Positions 8,860 through 16,715 are shown, counted from the stretch's first letter. The stretch: DNA of 64,000 nucleotides from JANQEA01 sp964466035 (GCA_964466035.1 CAYXLR010000005.1:55190-119189), one strand, 5' to 3'. Translations and numbers: made by a program. Notes: generated by a model not told the origin, from the letters alone.

Positions 8860-9351
8860 CTACGTCATCTCTTCCATCCGCCGGCGAATCAACTCGTCTC
8901 GGCGGCTTCGCCATCGCTCTCTCAGTCCGGGGATCTCGTCCGCGAAGAAATCGAGATACGCCTGCAATTCAATCAGTCGCGTCTTGGCCTCCATCGGTTC
9001 ACCGCGGAGAAGCTGCATGCCGGTCTCGAACAACTGCCGATGCCGTAGGATATGCTCCGTGCGCTCCGACATCACGTCCTCGAGGAAGTTCGGTCTCAGT
9101 CCGTAGTAGTGCCGGCGCTCGCCGGGCAGACTGATCCGCTCGAGGAACCCGAGCCGGAGCAGAAGCTGGGTCGCCATGCTGATCGCGCCCTTGCTCGCCT
9201 GCACATCCTCCGCAAGCTGGTCGAGAGACATGTACGGCGGCACGCAGACCATCAGCGCTCCGATGACGCGCCCGGCCATGTGCGGCAGTTCGTCTTCATC
9301 CAGTACGTCCGCCGCCTGCTCGATGAACCGCTTGTACGCTTCCCGATCCAT
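8860..9351 (-). CDS. GbsR/MarR-family winged-helix regulator
   Basis: This encodes about 163 residues, starting at the ATG at 9351 behind GGAGG. The winged-helix core is visible: GRVIGALMVCVPPYMSLDQL, a recognition helix region (VQASKGAISMATQLLLRLGF), and the wing (ISLPGERRHYYGL). The C-terminal half is a long helical dimerisation region. In GbsR-type proteins this fold represses osmolyte or transport genes. The gene heads the leftward MMPL/LolA operon with a 13-base gap, and its own promoter carries a palindrome at 9394-9409, so autorepression of the whole operon is the simplest inference. Confidence 0.8.
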   Translation of the reverse strand: MDREAYKRFIEQAADVLDEDELPHMAGRVIGALMVCVPPYMSLDQLAEDVQASKGAISMATQLLLRLGFLERISLPGERRHYYGLRPNFLEDVMSERTEHILRHRQLFETGMQLLRGEPMEAKTRLIELQAYLDFFADEIPGLRERWRSRRDELIRRRMEEMT

Positions 9352-9373
9352 GGTTCCTCCTGTGGAGCGGCGG

Positions 9374-9409
9374 AGTGTAACGGGTTCAGTTCGTTCAATC
9401 AAGATTGAA
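9374..9409 (-). promoter_or_regulatory. Promoter and palindromic operator of the GbsR/MMPL operon
   Basis: On the leftward strand TTGATT (9402-9397) and TACACT (9379-9374) are separated by 17 bases, a good housekeeping promoter. The -35 box lies inside the palindrome TTCAATC-AA-GATTGAA at 9394-9409, which has perfect seven-base arms. A regulator bound there would block RNA polymerase. The adjacent gbsR-like gene begins about 16 bases downstream of the expected transcript start. Confidence 0.65.
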
Positions 9410-9526
9410 ATCTGTGACCGAGTCGGTCTCCGTTCACAACACTGCCGAAGAGGGTTGTAGGCAGCTGCACCGCGGTCTACAGTGGAGCGTCGTGCCGGCG
9501 GAGCGCTCTGCACGACGGGTGACGAG

Positions 9527-10204
9527 ATGGCCCCACGCCGATTGCACAGATGGGATCTGAGTCCGAGGGAGGCAATCCAGATTCAGCGTACGCTGACCGG
9601 TCGCCTCGTCCTGGCCTGGGACGGCCGCAAGGTCACATCGGTCGCCGGGGTCGACGTCTCCGTCAAGGCCGGTCGTGCGCGCGCGGCGATCGTCGTTCTG
9701 CGCTACCCCGACCTCGAGCCGATCGAAGGCGCGACCGCCGAAGCGGACGCCGTCTTCCCGTACGTCCCCGGCCTGCTGACGTTCCGCGAGGGTCCGGTGA
9801 TCCTCGCCGCGTGGCAGAGACTGAGATCCGAGCCAGATCTCCTCCTGTTCGACGGTCAGGGGATCGCCCACCCGCGCGGGATGGGCCTCGCAGCGCACAT
9901 CGGGCTGTGGCTCGATCGACCGAGCGTCGGCGTCGCCAAGTCGCGCCTGTACGGAGCGTTCGAGCCGCCAGGACCGAACCGCGGAGACTCCGCCGACCTG
10001 CGCGATGAGAAGGACCCCGAACGGATCATCGGTGGGGTCCTCCGGACACGTTCCGGCGTGAAGCCGGTCTTCGTCTCCCCCGGCCATCGAATCGACGTCG
10101 AACACGCAATCAAATTCACCTCCGCCTGTTGCACCCGGTATCGGCTCCCCGAGACGACCCGATGGGCCCACCGCGTCGCGGGCGGCGAGAAGCTGCCTAC
10201 GTAG
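9527..10204 (+). CDS. nfi: Endonuclease V
   Basis: This encodes about 225 residues, the normal length for endonuclease V, which nicks DNA one base 3' of deaminated adenine (inosine). Conserved blocks are in order: SVAGVDVSVK with the first catalytic Asp, YVPGLLTFREGP with the catalytic Glu, LLLFDGQGIAHPRGMGLA with the second Asp and the His, then VGVAKSRL. Start: ATG at 9527, because homologues begin just before the HRWDLSPREA helix; an in-frame ATG at 9482 would add an atypical leader. It is a single gene between the regulator and the GyrI-like fusion. Repair of nitrosative or heat-driven deamination is the known role. Confidence 0.9.
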   Translation: MAPRRLHRWDLSPREAIQIQRTLTGRLVLAWDGRKVTSVAGVDVSVKAGRARAAIVVLRYPDLEPIEGATAEADAVFPYVPGLLTFREGPVILAAWQRLRSEPDLLLFDGQGIAHPRGMGLAAHIGLWLDRPSVGVAKSRLYGAFEPPGPNRGDSADLRDEKDPERIIGGVLRTRSGVKPVFVSPGHRIDVEHAIKFTSACCTRYRLPETTRWAHRVAGGEKLPT

Positions 10205-10306
10205 GTCGCGACGCCTCTCCTCGAAACAGCGGAGACGTTGACGAGACGATCCCGGGGACGCTTCCTGTTGTATTCTCCGAGCAGCACAAGCAGGAAGGAG
10301 CCCGCG

Positions 10307-11419
10307 ATGAGCCCGATCGATGTCCGCGCGAAGTGGGTGGAGCCTCAAACCGTCGCCGGCGTTCGATGCTTCGTCAAGGACCAACACGAAGTCCTAACGA
10401 CGATCGGAGAACTCCGAGAGAAGGTCGGCCCCGCAGCGACCGGCCCGCCGGTCTGTCTGTTCCTCGGGCACGATCCGGAGAAGGGGTTCCAGGTCGAGAT
10501 CGGGCTTCCTGTGGCTGAGGAAGCGAAGATCGAAGGCGCGGAGATCAAGACGCTCGCCGGGGATCACGTCCTCTGGGCCATTCACACCGGGCCGTACACG
10601 AAGTCCGACGGAGCTCCGGGGCTCCGCGAGACGGCCGAGCGGATGTGGGGGTTCATCGCGGAGAGGAATCTCCTCGCCGGGGACAACCCGACGCGCTACG
10701 TCTATCTGGAGGACCCGGAGACGCACGGGAAGCAAACCGACCGCTACATCACCGAGATCCAGATTTCTTACCACTTCCCGACCTGGATCGAATCGCTCGA
10801 GCGCGGGCTGAAGGAGCGCACCGACGAGAAGACGGCCGCGGCGGTCACGGCCGGCGCGAACGAGGTTCGACACGACTTCGATTCGACGAAGCTCCGCGCG
10901 TGGGTCCTCGGCGCGCTCGATCGCCTCGACGAATCGGTCCCGTCCGAACGGACGCGCGCGTGCGTCCTCAACGGCTGCGCCCATCGCTACCCGAAGGCCC
11001 AGCTCCTCCGGATGAAGGCGGCGTACGAGGAGGAGGGCGACATCCTTCGGTTCATCGAGCGGCTCAACCGGGACGACGACCTGTTCCCGTCGCGGATCCT
11101 TTGGGTGGCAGGAGAGCCGAGGCACGTCGTCTACACCGAGAAGCTCGTCCCGCCGTGGAACCGGGAGGCGTACGAGCAAGCGAAGGACCCGGCCGAGAAG
11201 CGCTACTACGGCTGCTTCTGCTCCCTGGTCAAGGAGGTCATCCGGACCGGCGAGGAGCTGTCGCCGTCGTTCTGCAACTGTTCCGCCGGATGGTACGTCC
11301 AGATGTGGGAGACGATCCTCGGTCGAAGCCCGATCCGCGTCGACGTCGTGCGATCGATCCTCCGCGGCGACGATCGCTGCCGCTTCGCCATCCACCTGCC
11401 CGAGGATCTGTTCTCTTGA
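10307..11419 (+). CDS. GyrI-like domain fused to a CxC...CxC domain protein
   Basis: This encodes about 370 residues; the ATG at 10307 follows AGGAAGGAG. Residues 1-160 look like a GyrI-like effector-binding domain (KWVEPQTVAGVRC, HVLWAIHTGPY, DRYITEIQISY). Residues 165-370 are homologous to the protein at 46288-47271 and share the conserved cysteine pattern CFC, about 17 residues, CNC, then a single C in DRCRFAIHLP, which suggests a metal or iron-sulfur site. An additional CVLNGC pair occurs only here. I recall such C-terminal domains being labelled DUF6144 but cannot verify it. The reaction is unknown; a sensor that binds a small molecule and a metal centre is speculation. Confidence 0.65.
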   Translation: MSPIDVRAKWVEPQTVAGVRCFVKDQHEVLTTIGELREKVGPAATGPPVCLFLGHDPEKGFQVEIGLPVAEEAKIEGAEIKTLAGDHVLWAIHTGPYTKSDGAPGLRETAERMWGFIAERNLLAGDNPTRYVYLEDPETHGKQTDRYITEIQISYHFPTWIESLERGLKERTDEKTAAAVTAGANEVRHDFDSTKLRAWVLGALDRLDESVPSERTRACVLNGCAHRYPKAQLLRMKAAYEEEGDILRFIERLNRDDDLFPSRILWVAGEPRHVVYTEKLVPPWNREAYEQAKDPAEKRYYGCFCSLVKEVIRTGEELSPSFCNCSAGWYVQMWETILGRSPIRVDVVRSILRGDDRCRFAIHLPEDLFS

Positions 11420-11449
11420 GCCCGGTGTTCTTCGGGCTTCGCGCCGTCC

Positions 11450-12682
11450 TCAGAACTCCCACTCTTCGTTGCTGAGCGTGAAGCCGCTGACGTGCTGCGG
11501 GATCGGGTCGTACAACAACGATTCGCCCGTCCGGATGGCGAACTCGCCGAAGCGATCGCGTATCCGATCGATGGCCTGATTCAGGCGCTCGCGGCGCTGA
11601 TCCTCCCGCAACAGCGGACCGGGCAATCCGGCCTTTTCCATCAAGTTGCGGACGGCAACGCCGATCTGTGAAACCTCCCTCGGGCTCGCGGGAATCCGCC
11701 GGAAGGCCGACAGGCAAGCATGATAGATGCTGTCACGATCGTCCGTCGGTGTCGCCAGCGTCACCTGCTTCCCGTGGTATTCGGACTCCGCGGTCGTCCG
11801 GAACCACGCGTGAACCGTTCTTCCGACGTACCCGAGCCTTCGCAACCGGCGAGCGACCTGATCACACAGGTCTCGAAGGACGCGGTACGCGCTCTCGACA
11901 TCGCGCAAGTCCGGCCTCAAGGTCCGCGAGTGGCCGACCGATTTCACCGCCGCGGCCTCGGTGTACGGGATCACGGGATTCGGATCGTGCCCTTCCCCCA
12001 CCGCCTTGAGGAACAGCCCGTACGCTCCGAACTCGCGCTTCAGATAGGCTTCCGACGCTTTCCCCAGCTCGGCCAAGGTTCGAATTCCCGCCCTGGCCAG
12101 CCGAGGTTCGATCCGATGCCCGATACCGCAGAGTTCCCCCACGGGCGTCTCGACCAACAACTCCGGGATCTCCTCGTCGTCCAAGTATCCGATCCCGTCC
12201 GGCTTGTGGCGGGATCCGATCAACTTGGCGAACGCCTTCCCCGACGCGATCCCGATCGTCGCCGTGACGTATTCGCCGAGGGCTTCGCGAAAGTCCGCCT
12301 TGATCTCACGAGCCATCGGGATCGGCCCGTCGTGGCGAGGGGCCTCCTGCGTCACGTCCATGAAGACCTCGTCAACGCTGAACACCTCGATCATCGGGGT
12401 GTAGCGCTCCAGAATGGCGAGGAACTTCTTGGTCGTCGAGAGGTAGCGCTCGGCGCGGCCGGGGACCAACACCAAGCAGGGGCAGAGACGCCGCGCTTCC
12501 CACACCGGCATCCCCGCTTTCAATCCGTACTTCTTCGCTTCCCGCGAGGCCGCGACGATGATCGACTTCTCCGTCGGGCGACCGGTGACGCCGATCGGTT
12601 CCCCGCGTAGGCCGGGATCGAGTTGTTGCTCGACGGACGCGAAATACGCGTCCATGTCGAGATGCATGATCAACCGCCGCAC
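11450..12682 (-). CDS. dinB: DNA polymerase IV (Y family)
   Basis: This encodes about 410 residues with Y-family translesion polymerase motifs: MHLDMDAYFASVEQ (first catalytic Asp), YGLKAGMPVWEARRLCP, and VFSVDEVFMDVT (catalytic Asp-Glu), followed by helix-hairpin-helix segments (GELCGIGHRIEPRLARAGI) and a C-terminal little-finger domain. I chose the GTG at 12682 because GAGGAGG precedes it. The frame stays open about 28 codons upstream to an ATG at 12766 without a ribosome-binding site. TTGTAC-17-TATATC, read leftward within 12796-12825, could be its promoter and would share the operator at 12809-12831. Confidence 0.9.
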   Translation of the reverse strand: MRRLIMHLDMDAYFASVEQQLDPGLRGEPIGVTGRPTEKSIIVAASREAKKYGLKAGMPVWEARRLCPCLVLVPGRAERYLSTTKKFLAILERYTPMIEVFSVDEVFMDVTQEAPRHDGPIPMAREIKADFREALGEYVTATIGIASGKAFAKLIGSRHKPDGIGYLDDEEIPELLVETPVGELCGIGHRIEPRLARAGIRTLAELGKASEAYLKREFGAYGLFLKAVGEGHDPNPVIPYTEAAAVKSVGHSRTLRPDLRDVESAYRVLRDLCDQVARRLRRLGYVGRTVHAWFRTTAESEYHGKQVTLATPTDDRDSIYHACLSAFRRIPASPREVSQIGVAVRNLMEKAGLPGPLLREDQRRERLNQAIDRIRDRFGEFAIRTGESLLYDPIPQHVSGFTLSNEEWEF

Positions 12683-12776
12683 CGTGCCTCCTCGTTCCAG
12701 CGGAATGAACAGATCATACAGCGCGAGCGCCGACCGATCCGGATTGAAACCCAACTCCGGGGGCATGTCGAAGGGC

Positions 12777-12804
12777 TTGACATCTGGTCCGCGAGGGATA
12801 TAGT
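12777..12804 (+). promoter_or_regulatory. Promoter of the membrane-protein/wHTH operon
   Basis: TTGACA at 12777-12782 and TATAGT at 12799-12804 are 16 bases apart, a near-consensus housekeeping promoter. The expected transcript start (about 12811) lies inside the palindrome at 12809-12831, and the first gene of the operon starts at 12847 behind GGGAG. Confidence 0.75.
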
Positions 12805-12808
12805 ACAG

Positions 12809-12831
12809 AGTACTCTGTAGTACAAAGTACT
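12809..12831. promoter_or_regulatory. 23-bp palindromic operator
   Basis: The site has outer half-sites AGTACT at 12809-12814 and 12826-12831 and inner arms TGTA (12816-12819) and TACA (12821-12824). Ten of the eleven base pairs of the dyad match. It covers the expected transcript start of the rightward operon and sits in the spacer of a leftward promoter candidate for dinB. The winged-helix regulator at 14121-14438 in the same operon is the obvious candidate to bind it. An additional AGTAC at 12802-12806 gives a third half-site. Confidence 0.7.
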
Positions 12832-12846
12832 TGACGGGAGAGAGCA

Positions 12847-13509
12847 ATGAACGAACTGGACCTTCGTACCATCGAACGACGCAGCTGGCGTGCCGCCTTG
12901 CGGGGCGGGCTGACCGAGATCCTGTTCGGGACCCTGATGCTCGGCGGGGCGGCCTCGTACGTTCTCTCGGACTTCGGCGCACCGTCGATCGCGAGCACGG
13001 GGGCGCTGCTCGCTGCCTGCGTCCTCGGCGTTCTGCTGACGCACGTCCTCCGGCAACGACACGTCGCCCCGCGCGTCGGACGGGCGAAGTTCTCCGCCGC
13101 GCGAAGGCGCCGTCTGCGAAGGATGCGCGTCCTCCTCGCCGCCTGCGTTGTGGTGACGATCGGACTCGTGGTCGCGACTGCCCTCGCCGGTCGAGCGGAC
13201 ACCGGCGTTCTCGGCGTCTTGCGCGGATACCGGATGGCAGCGGTCGTCTCCACCGTCGTACTCGTCCCGTTGGGCGTGTTGGCGCTCTTCCTCGACCATC
13301 CGCGGTTCCTGCTGCTCGGCGGACTCATCGCCGCAGCGGAGTTCGTGCTGGCCACGCTCGATCGGTACGGCGGCCCGCCGCACGACCGCGTACTCGTCTA
13401 CGGCGTCATCGGCGGCGTCAGTCTGGCCATCGGATTCGCCACGTTCGCCCGTTTCGTCCGACGCGTCCCGCGGCCCGACCGGGAGATGAGCAACGATGCC
13501 GGTAGCTAG
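12847..13509 (+). CDS. Six-helix membrane protein, paralogue 1
   Basis: This encodes 220 residues with about six hydrophobic helices, preceded by a polar amphipathic N-terminus (LRTIERRSWRAALRGGL). The cytosolic loop after the second helix reads HVAPRVGRAKFSAARRRRL, and the next gene has the matching loop AIVPRIGHATFRGRRKRSL, so the two are paralogues with a shared PRxGxAxF...RR.R signature. I know of no assigned function for this family. It is the first gene of a four-gene operon behind a repressor-controlled promoter; the start is set by GGGAG. Confidence 0.75.
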   Translation: MNELDLRTIERRSWRAALRGGLTEILFGTLMLGGAASYVLSDFGAPSIASTGALLAACVLGVLLTHVLRQRHVAPRVGRAKFSAARRRRLRRMRVLLAACVVVTIGLVVATALAGRADTGVLGVLRGYRMAAVVSTVVLVPLGVLALFLDHPRFLLLGGLIAAAEFVLATLDRYGGPPHDRVLVYGVIGGVSLAIGFATFARFVRRVPRPDREMSNDAGS

Positions 13510-14128
13510 CGCTCGTCTGAGAGATCTCGAGCGCCGCGTCTGGCTGCGGACGTTCGAGCACGGGCTGTGGGATCTCGCCATCGGCCTTCTGTTGCTGTCG
13601 TTCGGCGTCGGCATCCTGACGGAGTTCTATTGGATCTCCGCCATCGTCGTTCCGGTGGGGCTGCCCGCGATGCGCGGTCTGGCGCGGCGGGCCATCGTCC
13701 CCCGGATCGGTCACGCGACGTTCCGCGGACGTCGGAAGCGTAGCCTGGTTCACGTGCAGCTGATCCTCGCCGCCCTCGTCGTGATGGGGTTCGCCATGTT
13801 CACGTTCACCAGCTTCGCGACGCGGGACACGGCGCCCGAGTGGGCGACCTGGGTCCGGTCACACTTCATCGTCGTCATCGGGCTGATCTGGGGCGGGGCG
13901 CTTGCGGTTGCCGGCTGGGCCGTGGATTTCCCGCGCCTCTACGCGTACGGAGGGCTCCTGTTCGGGGCACTCCTCGCCGTCGATCTGGCGCCGACCGGCT
14001 ACCACCTCGGGCACGCGCTGATCGGCGTCGGTGGATTGGTCACGCTCGTCGGGGCCGGCCTGTTCATCCGCTTCCTGCGACGCTACCCGCGGCATCCCGA
14101 GCCCGTCGACGGAGAGCCCGGTGGCTAA
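13496..14128 (+). CDS. Six-helix membrane protein, paralogue 2
   Basis: This encodes 210 residues with the same design as the preceding product: an amphipathic N-terminus (ARLRDLERRVWLRTFEHGL), two helices, the PRIGHATFRGRRKR loop, then four more helices ending in FIRFLRRYPRHPEP. It overlaps the upstream gene by 14 bases and the regulator gene downstream by 8, so the three are translationally linked. A heteromeric membrane complex is a reasonable inference from the paralogy and overlaps. The function is unknown. Confidence 0.75.
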   Translation: MPVASARLRDLERRVWLRTFEHGLWDLAIGLLLLSFGVGILTEFYWISAIVVPVGLPAMRGLARRAIVPRIGHATFRGRRKRSLVHVQLILAALVVMGFAMFTFTSFATRDTAPEWATWVRSHFIVVIGLIWGGALAVAGWAVDFPRLYAYGGLLFGALLAVDLAPTGYHLGHALIGVGGLVTLVGAGLFIRFLRRYPRHPEPVDGEPGG

Positions 14129-14438
14129 GAATCGAGAGGACGAACGGGGCCTGCAGATCGACCGAGCGATCCACGAGCCGGCGCGGCTGCTGATCACCGC
14201 CCATCTCTACGTCGTCGAGTCCGCCGACTACGTCTTCCTGATGCGAAACACCGGGCTGACGTGGGGGAACCTCTCGTCGCACTTGAGCAGGCTGGAGTCC
14301 GCCGGCTACGTCGAGATCACCAAGGAGTTCGTCGAGCGAAAGCCGCACACCATGGTCAAGCTGACCGATGAAGGCCGAACGGCATTCGATGCGTATCGCA
14401 GGCAGATGAAGGCGCTGTTCGAAGACCTGCCCGGTTGA
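14121..14438 (+). CDS. Winged-helix transcriptional regulator
   Basis: This encodes about 105 residues, starting at the GTG at 14121 (GGAGAGCCCG upstream, eight-base overlap with the preceding gene). The helix-turn-helix reads LMRNTGLTWGNLSSHLSRLE followed by SAGYVEITKEF and the wing RKPHTMVKLTDEG, the pattern of the small MarR/ArsR-like winged-helix family PF13601. No sensor domain is present; dimerisation is probably through the terminal helices. Position in the operon and the palindrome at 12809-12831 point to autoregulation. Confidence 0.85.
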   Translation: MAKNREDERGLQIDRAIHEPARLLITAHLYVVESADYVFLMRNTGLTWGNLSSHLSRLESAGYVEITKEFVERKPHTMVKLTDEGRTAFDAYRRQMKALFEDLPG

Positions 14439-14471
14439 GGCACGTCATCCCCGTCGACAAGGAGGTGAGCC

Positions 14472-14555
14472 ATGGAAGGAACTACGTGGATCCTGATCGC
14501 GCTCGGCGTCCTCGCCGTGATCGGAGCCATCGTGCTTTTGACGCAGGCGAAGTAG
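14472..14555 (+). CDS. 27-residue membrane peptide
   Basis: A short ORF begins ATG at 14472 directly behind AAGGAGGTGAGCC, an almost perfect complement of the 16S anti-Shine-Dalgarno sequence. It encodes METs-style MEGTTWILIALG then a single hydrophobic helix and the end VLLTQAK, 27 residues in all. It lies 33 bases after the wHTH gene on the same strand and is probably the last gene of the membrane-protein operon. It may be an accessory subunit of the two membrane paralogues. The ribosome-binding site is the main evidence for expression. Confidence 0.6.
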   Translation: MEGTTWILIALGVLAVIGAIVLLTQAK

Positions 14556-14614
14556 ACCGTTCATCCCGCCGGATCTCCGGCTACGCGTCGGTCACCGGGA
14601 AGGGCGTGGCCTCC

Positions 14615-15835
14615 TTACGCGATCAGACCCTGCGCCCTCCCGACGGCGGCGAACGCGTCGAGGACGCGATCCATCTGATCGTCGGTGTGGGTCGCCATGT
14701 AGCTCGTCCGAAGCAGCGCCTTGCCCGTGGGAACGGCCGGCGGGATGGCGACGTTGACGTAGATTCCGGCGTCGAACAGCGCCCGCCACACCCGCATCGC
14801 CTTGAGGGAGTCGCCGATGAAGACCGGGATGATCGGCGTCCGGCTGTCGCCGATGTCGAGCCCGAGATCTCGATACCGCTTGCGCATCCGATCGGCGATC
14901 TCGTTAACCCGTTCGACCCGCTCCGGCTCGCGCTCCATCACGTCGAGCGCCGCGAGCGCCGCGGCGACGTTCGGCGCGGGAAGACTGGCGCTGAAGATCA
15001 AGGATCGGGCGAGGTGCTGGATCCAGTGCAGCGTCGCTTCGTCTCCGGCCACGAACCCGCCGATCGAGGCCAACGACTTGCTGAACGTCCCGACGATCAG
15101 GTCGACATGATCGGTGACGCCGAAGTGGGCCGCCGTGCCGCGCCCCCCGCCGATCACGCCGATGCCGTGCGCGTCGTCGACCAGCAGCCGGGCGCCGTAC
15201 TCCCGGCAGATCGGGATCAGCTCGGGGAGCGGCGCGACGTCGCCGCCCATGCTGAACACGCCGTCGACGACCACCAGCTTCCCGGCGCCCGCCGGGCAGG
15301 CGGCGAGGACGCGTTCGAGGTCCTCGGGATCGTTGTGCTCGAACCGCCTCATCCGGCCGAGGGCGAGGCGGCAGCCGTCGACGATGCTCGCGTGATCCTC
15401 CTTGTCGCAGATCACGACGTCGTCCCGACCGAGCAGCGCCGACAGGGTGCCGAGGTTCGTCTGATAGCCGGTGCTGAAGACGAGCGCCGTCTCCTTGCCG
15501 AGGAACGAGGCGAGCCGGCTCTCGAGCTCCCCGTGAAGCGCGAGCGTGCCGTTGAGAAACCGGGATCCGGTGCAGCTGGTGCCGAACTCGGCGATCGCAT
15601 CCCGGGCCGCTTCGCGCACCGCCGGGTGGGTCGTGAGGCCGAGGTAGTTGTTCGAGCCGAGCATGATCAGGCGCTTCCCCGAGACCGTGACCTCGGTCCC
15701 CTCCGTCTGATCGAGCGGGATGAAGTACGGGTAGAGACCCATCCCCTTCAGGCTCCGGGCGTTGGTTGGATACCCCATCCGCTGCGCGACGGCCGGGTCG
15801 GAGAACAGCCCGCGGCACTTCTCGAATAGGTCCAC
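14615..15835 (-). CDS. Serine palmitoyltransferase-like PLP enzyme (alpha-oxoamine synthase family)
   Basis: This encodes about 406 residues of the alpha-oxoamine synthase family, which condenses an amino acid with an acyl-CoA or acyl-ACP. Seen: GLYPYFIPLDQTEGTEV, LGSNNYLGLT, GTSCTGSRFLNGTLALHGEL, LVVVDGVFSMGGD, LLVDDAHGIGVIG and the PLP-lysine motif GTFSKSLAS. The N-terminal GLYPYF...GTEV block and the pairing with a ketoreductase resemble bacterial serine palmitoyltransferase more than BioF or Kbl, but I cannot exclude those. I chose the GTG at 15835 because AAGGGA precedes it; another GTG lies at 15859, four bases after the upstream stop. Confidence 0.75.
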   Translation of the reverse strand: MDLFEKCRGLFSDPAVAQRMGYPTNARSLKGMGLYPYFIPLDQTEGTEVTVSGKRLIMLGSNNYLGLTTHPAVREAARDAIAEFGTSCTGSRFLNGTLALHGELESRLASFLGKETALVFSTGYQTNLGTLSALLGRDDVVICDKEDHASIVDGCRLALGRMRRFEHNDPEDLERVLAACPAGAGKLVVVDGVFSMGGDVAPLPELIPICREYGARLLVDDAHGIGVIGGGRGTAAHFGVTDHVDLIVGTFSKSLASIGGFVAGDEATLHWIQHLARSLIFSASLPAPNVAAALAALDVMEREPERVERVNEIADRMRKRYRDLGLDIGDSRTPIIPVFIGDSLKAMRVWRALFDAGIYVNVAIPPAVPTGKALLRTSYMATHTDDQMDRVLDAFAAVGRAQGLIA

Positions 15836-15863
15836 CGTGTTTCCCTTCTCTTCCAGCACCGGT

Positions 15864-16715
15864 TTATCCCATGTGGTAGTACTTCCTCAGGCCCCAGCCG
15901 AACAGCTTCGCAGGCAGGACGCTTTTCAGTCGAACCGCGATCCGCTGGAACACCGCACCTACCGTGTAGCGCAGACGGGGAGAACGGGCGGCGAGAATAC
16001 GCGACACGAGCCGCGCGATCGCCTCGGGCGACGCGCCGCCGCGCTCGTCCTTCTCGACGACCGCGAGCGCCGCGCGATACGCGTCGGCGTACGCCTCGTT
16101 CTCCTCCGCTCGCCGGACGGGACGCCGGTTGTCGGTGAAGCCGGTGGCGAAGTCGCCCGGCTCCACGAGGACGGCCCGGATCCCGAACCGACGGACCTCC
16201 ATCCGAAGCGACTCCGTCAGCCCCTCGACCGCGAACTTCGTCGCGCTGTACAGCCCCTGGAACGGCAAGGCGATCCGACCGCCGATCGACGAGACGTTGA
16301 CGATCGTTCCGAAGCCCTGCTTTCGCATGAACGGGAGGACCGCGCGGCAGACGCGCATCGTTCCGGAGAAGTTGGTCTCGAAGATCGCCTTCGCCTCCTC
16401 GTCGCTCGTGTCCTCGATCGAGCCGCCGATCCCGAATCCGGCGCAGTTGACCACGCCGTCGATCCGCCCGGCACGCTCTACGACTTGGCGGACCCCCGCG
16501 TCAACGGAATCGGTGTCGTCGACGTCCATCCGGATCATCGCGAATCGGTCGGAGTCGCCGAGCTCTCGCTGAAGCGCGGCCTCCGCCTCGGTCGGTGAAC
16601 GCCGCGTCGTGCCGAAGACGCGATAGCCCCGGCGCGAGAGATGAAGGACGCAGGCCCGACCGATTCCCGACGAGGCGCCGACAACGAGCACTGCTTTGCC
16701 TTCGTTGGACCTCAT
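15864..16715 (-). CDS. Short-chain dehydrogenase/reductase (3-ketosphinganine-reductase-like)
   Basis: This encodes about 283 residues with the classical SDR signature: VVGASSGIG (NADP-binding glycine motif), VVNCAG, and NVSSIGGRIALPFQGLYSATK containing the catalytic Ser-Tyr-x-x-x-Lys. The C-terminal region (AARSPRLRYTVGA, then a hydrophobic amphipathic tail ending KYYHMG) is typical of SDRs acting on lipid ketones. The start ATG at 16715 follows GAAGGGA. It is the first gene of a two-gene operon with the serine-palmitoyltransferase-like enzyme, so reduction of the 3-keto condensation product is the inferred step. Confidence 0.75.
   Translation of the reverse strand: MRSNEGKAVLVVGASSGIGRACVLHLSRRGYRVFGTTRRSPTEAEAALQRELGDSDRFAMIRMDVDDTDSVDAGVRQVVERAGRIDGVVNCAGFGIGGSIEDTSDEEAKAIFETNFSGTMRVCRAVLPFMRKQGFGTIVNVSSIGGRIALPFQGLYSATKFAVEGLTESLRMEVRRFGIRAVLVEPGDFATGFTDNRRPVRRAEENEAYADAYRAALAVVEKDERGGASPEAIARLVSRILAARSPRLRYTVGAVFQRIAVRLKSVLPAKLFGWGLRKYYHMG

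Noticed and set aside
11419..11438. AGCCCG/CGGGCT stem-loop between convergent genes
   Set aside because: Short stem, eight-base loop, no T-run in either direction; not enough to call a terminator.
12683..12766. N-terminal extension of dinB to an ATG at 12766
   Set aside because: No ribosome-binding site precedes it, and GAGGAGG sits before GTG 12682, where family members start.
14568..14581. GCCGG-ATCT-CCGGC hairpin between convergent operons
   Set aside because: Only five base pairs and no T-tract; could be chance in GC-rich DNA.
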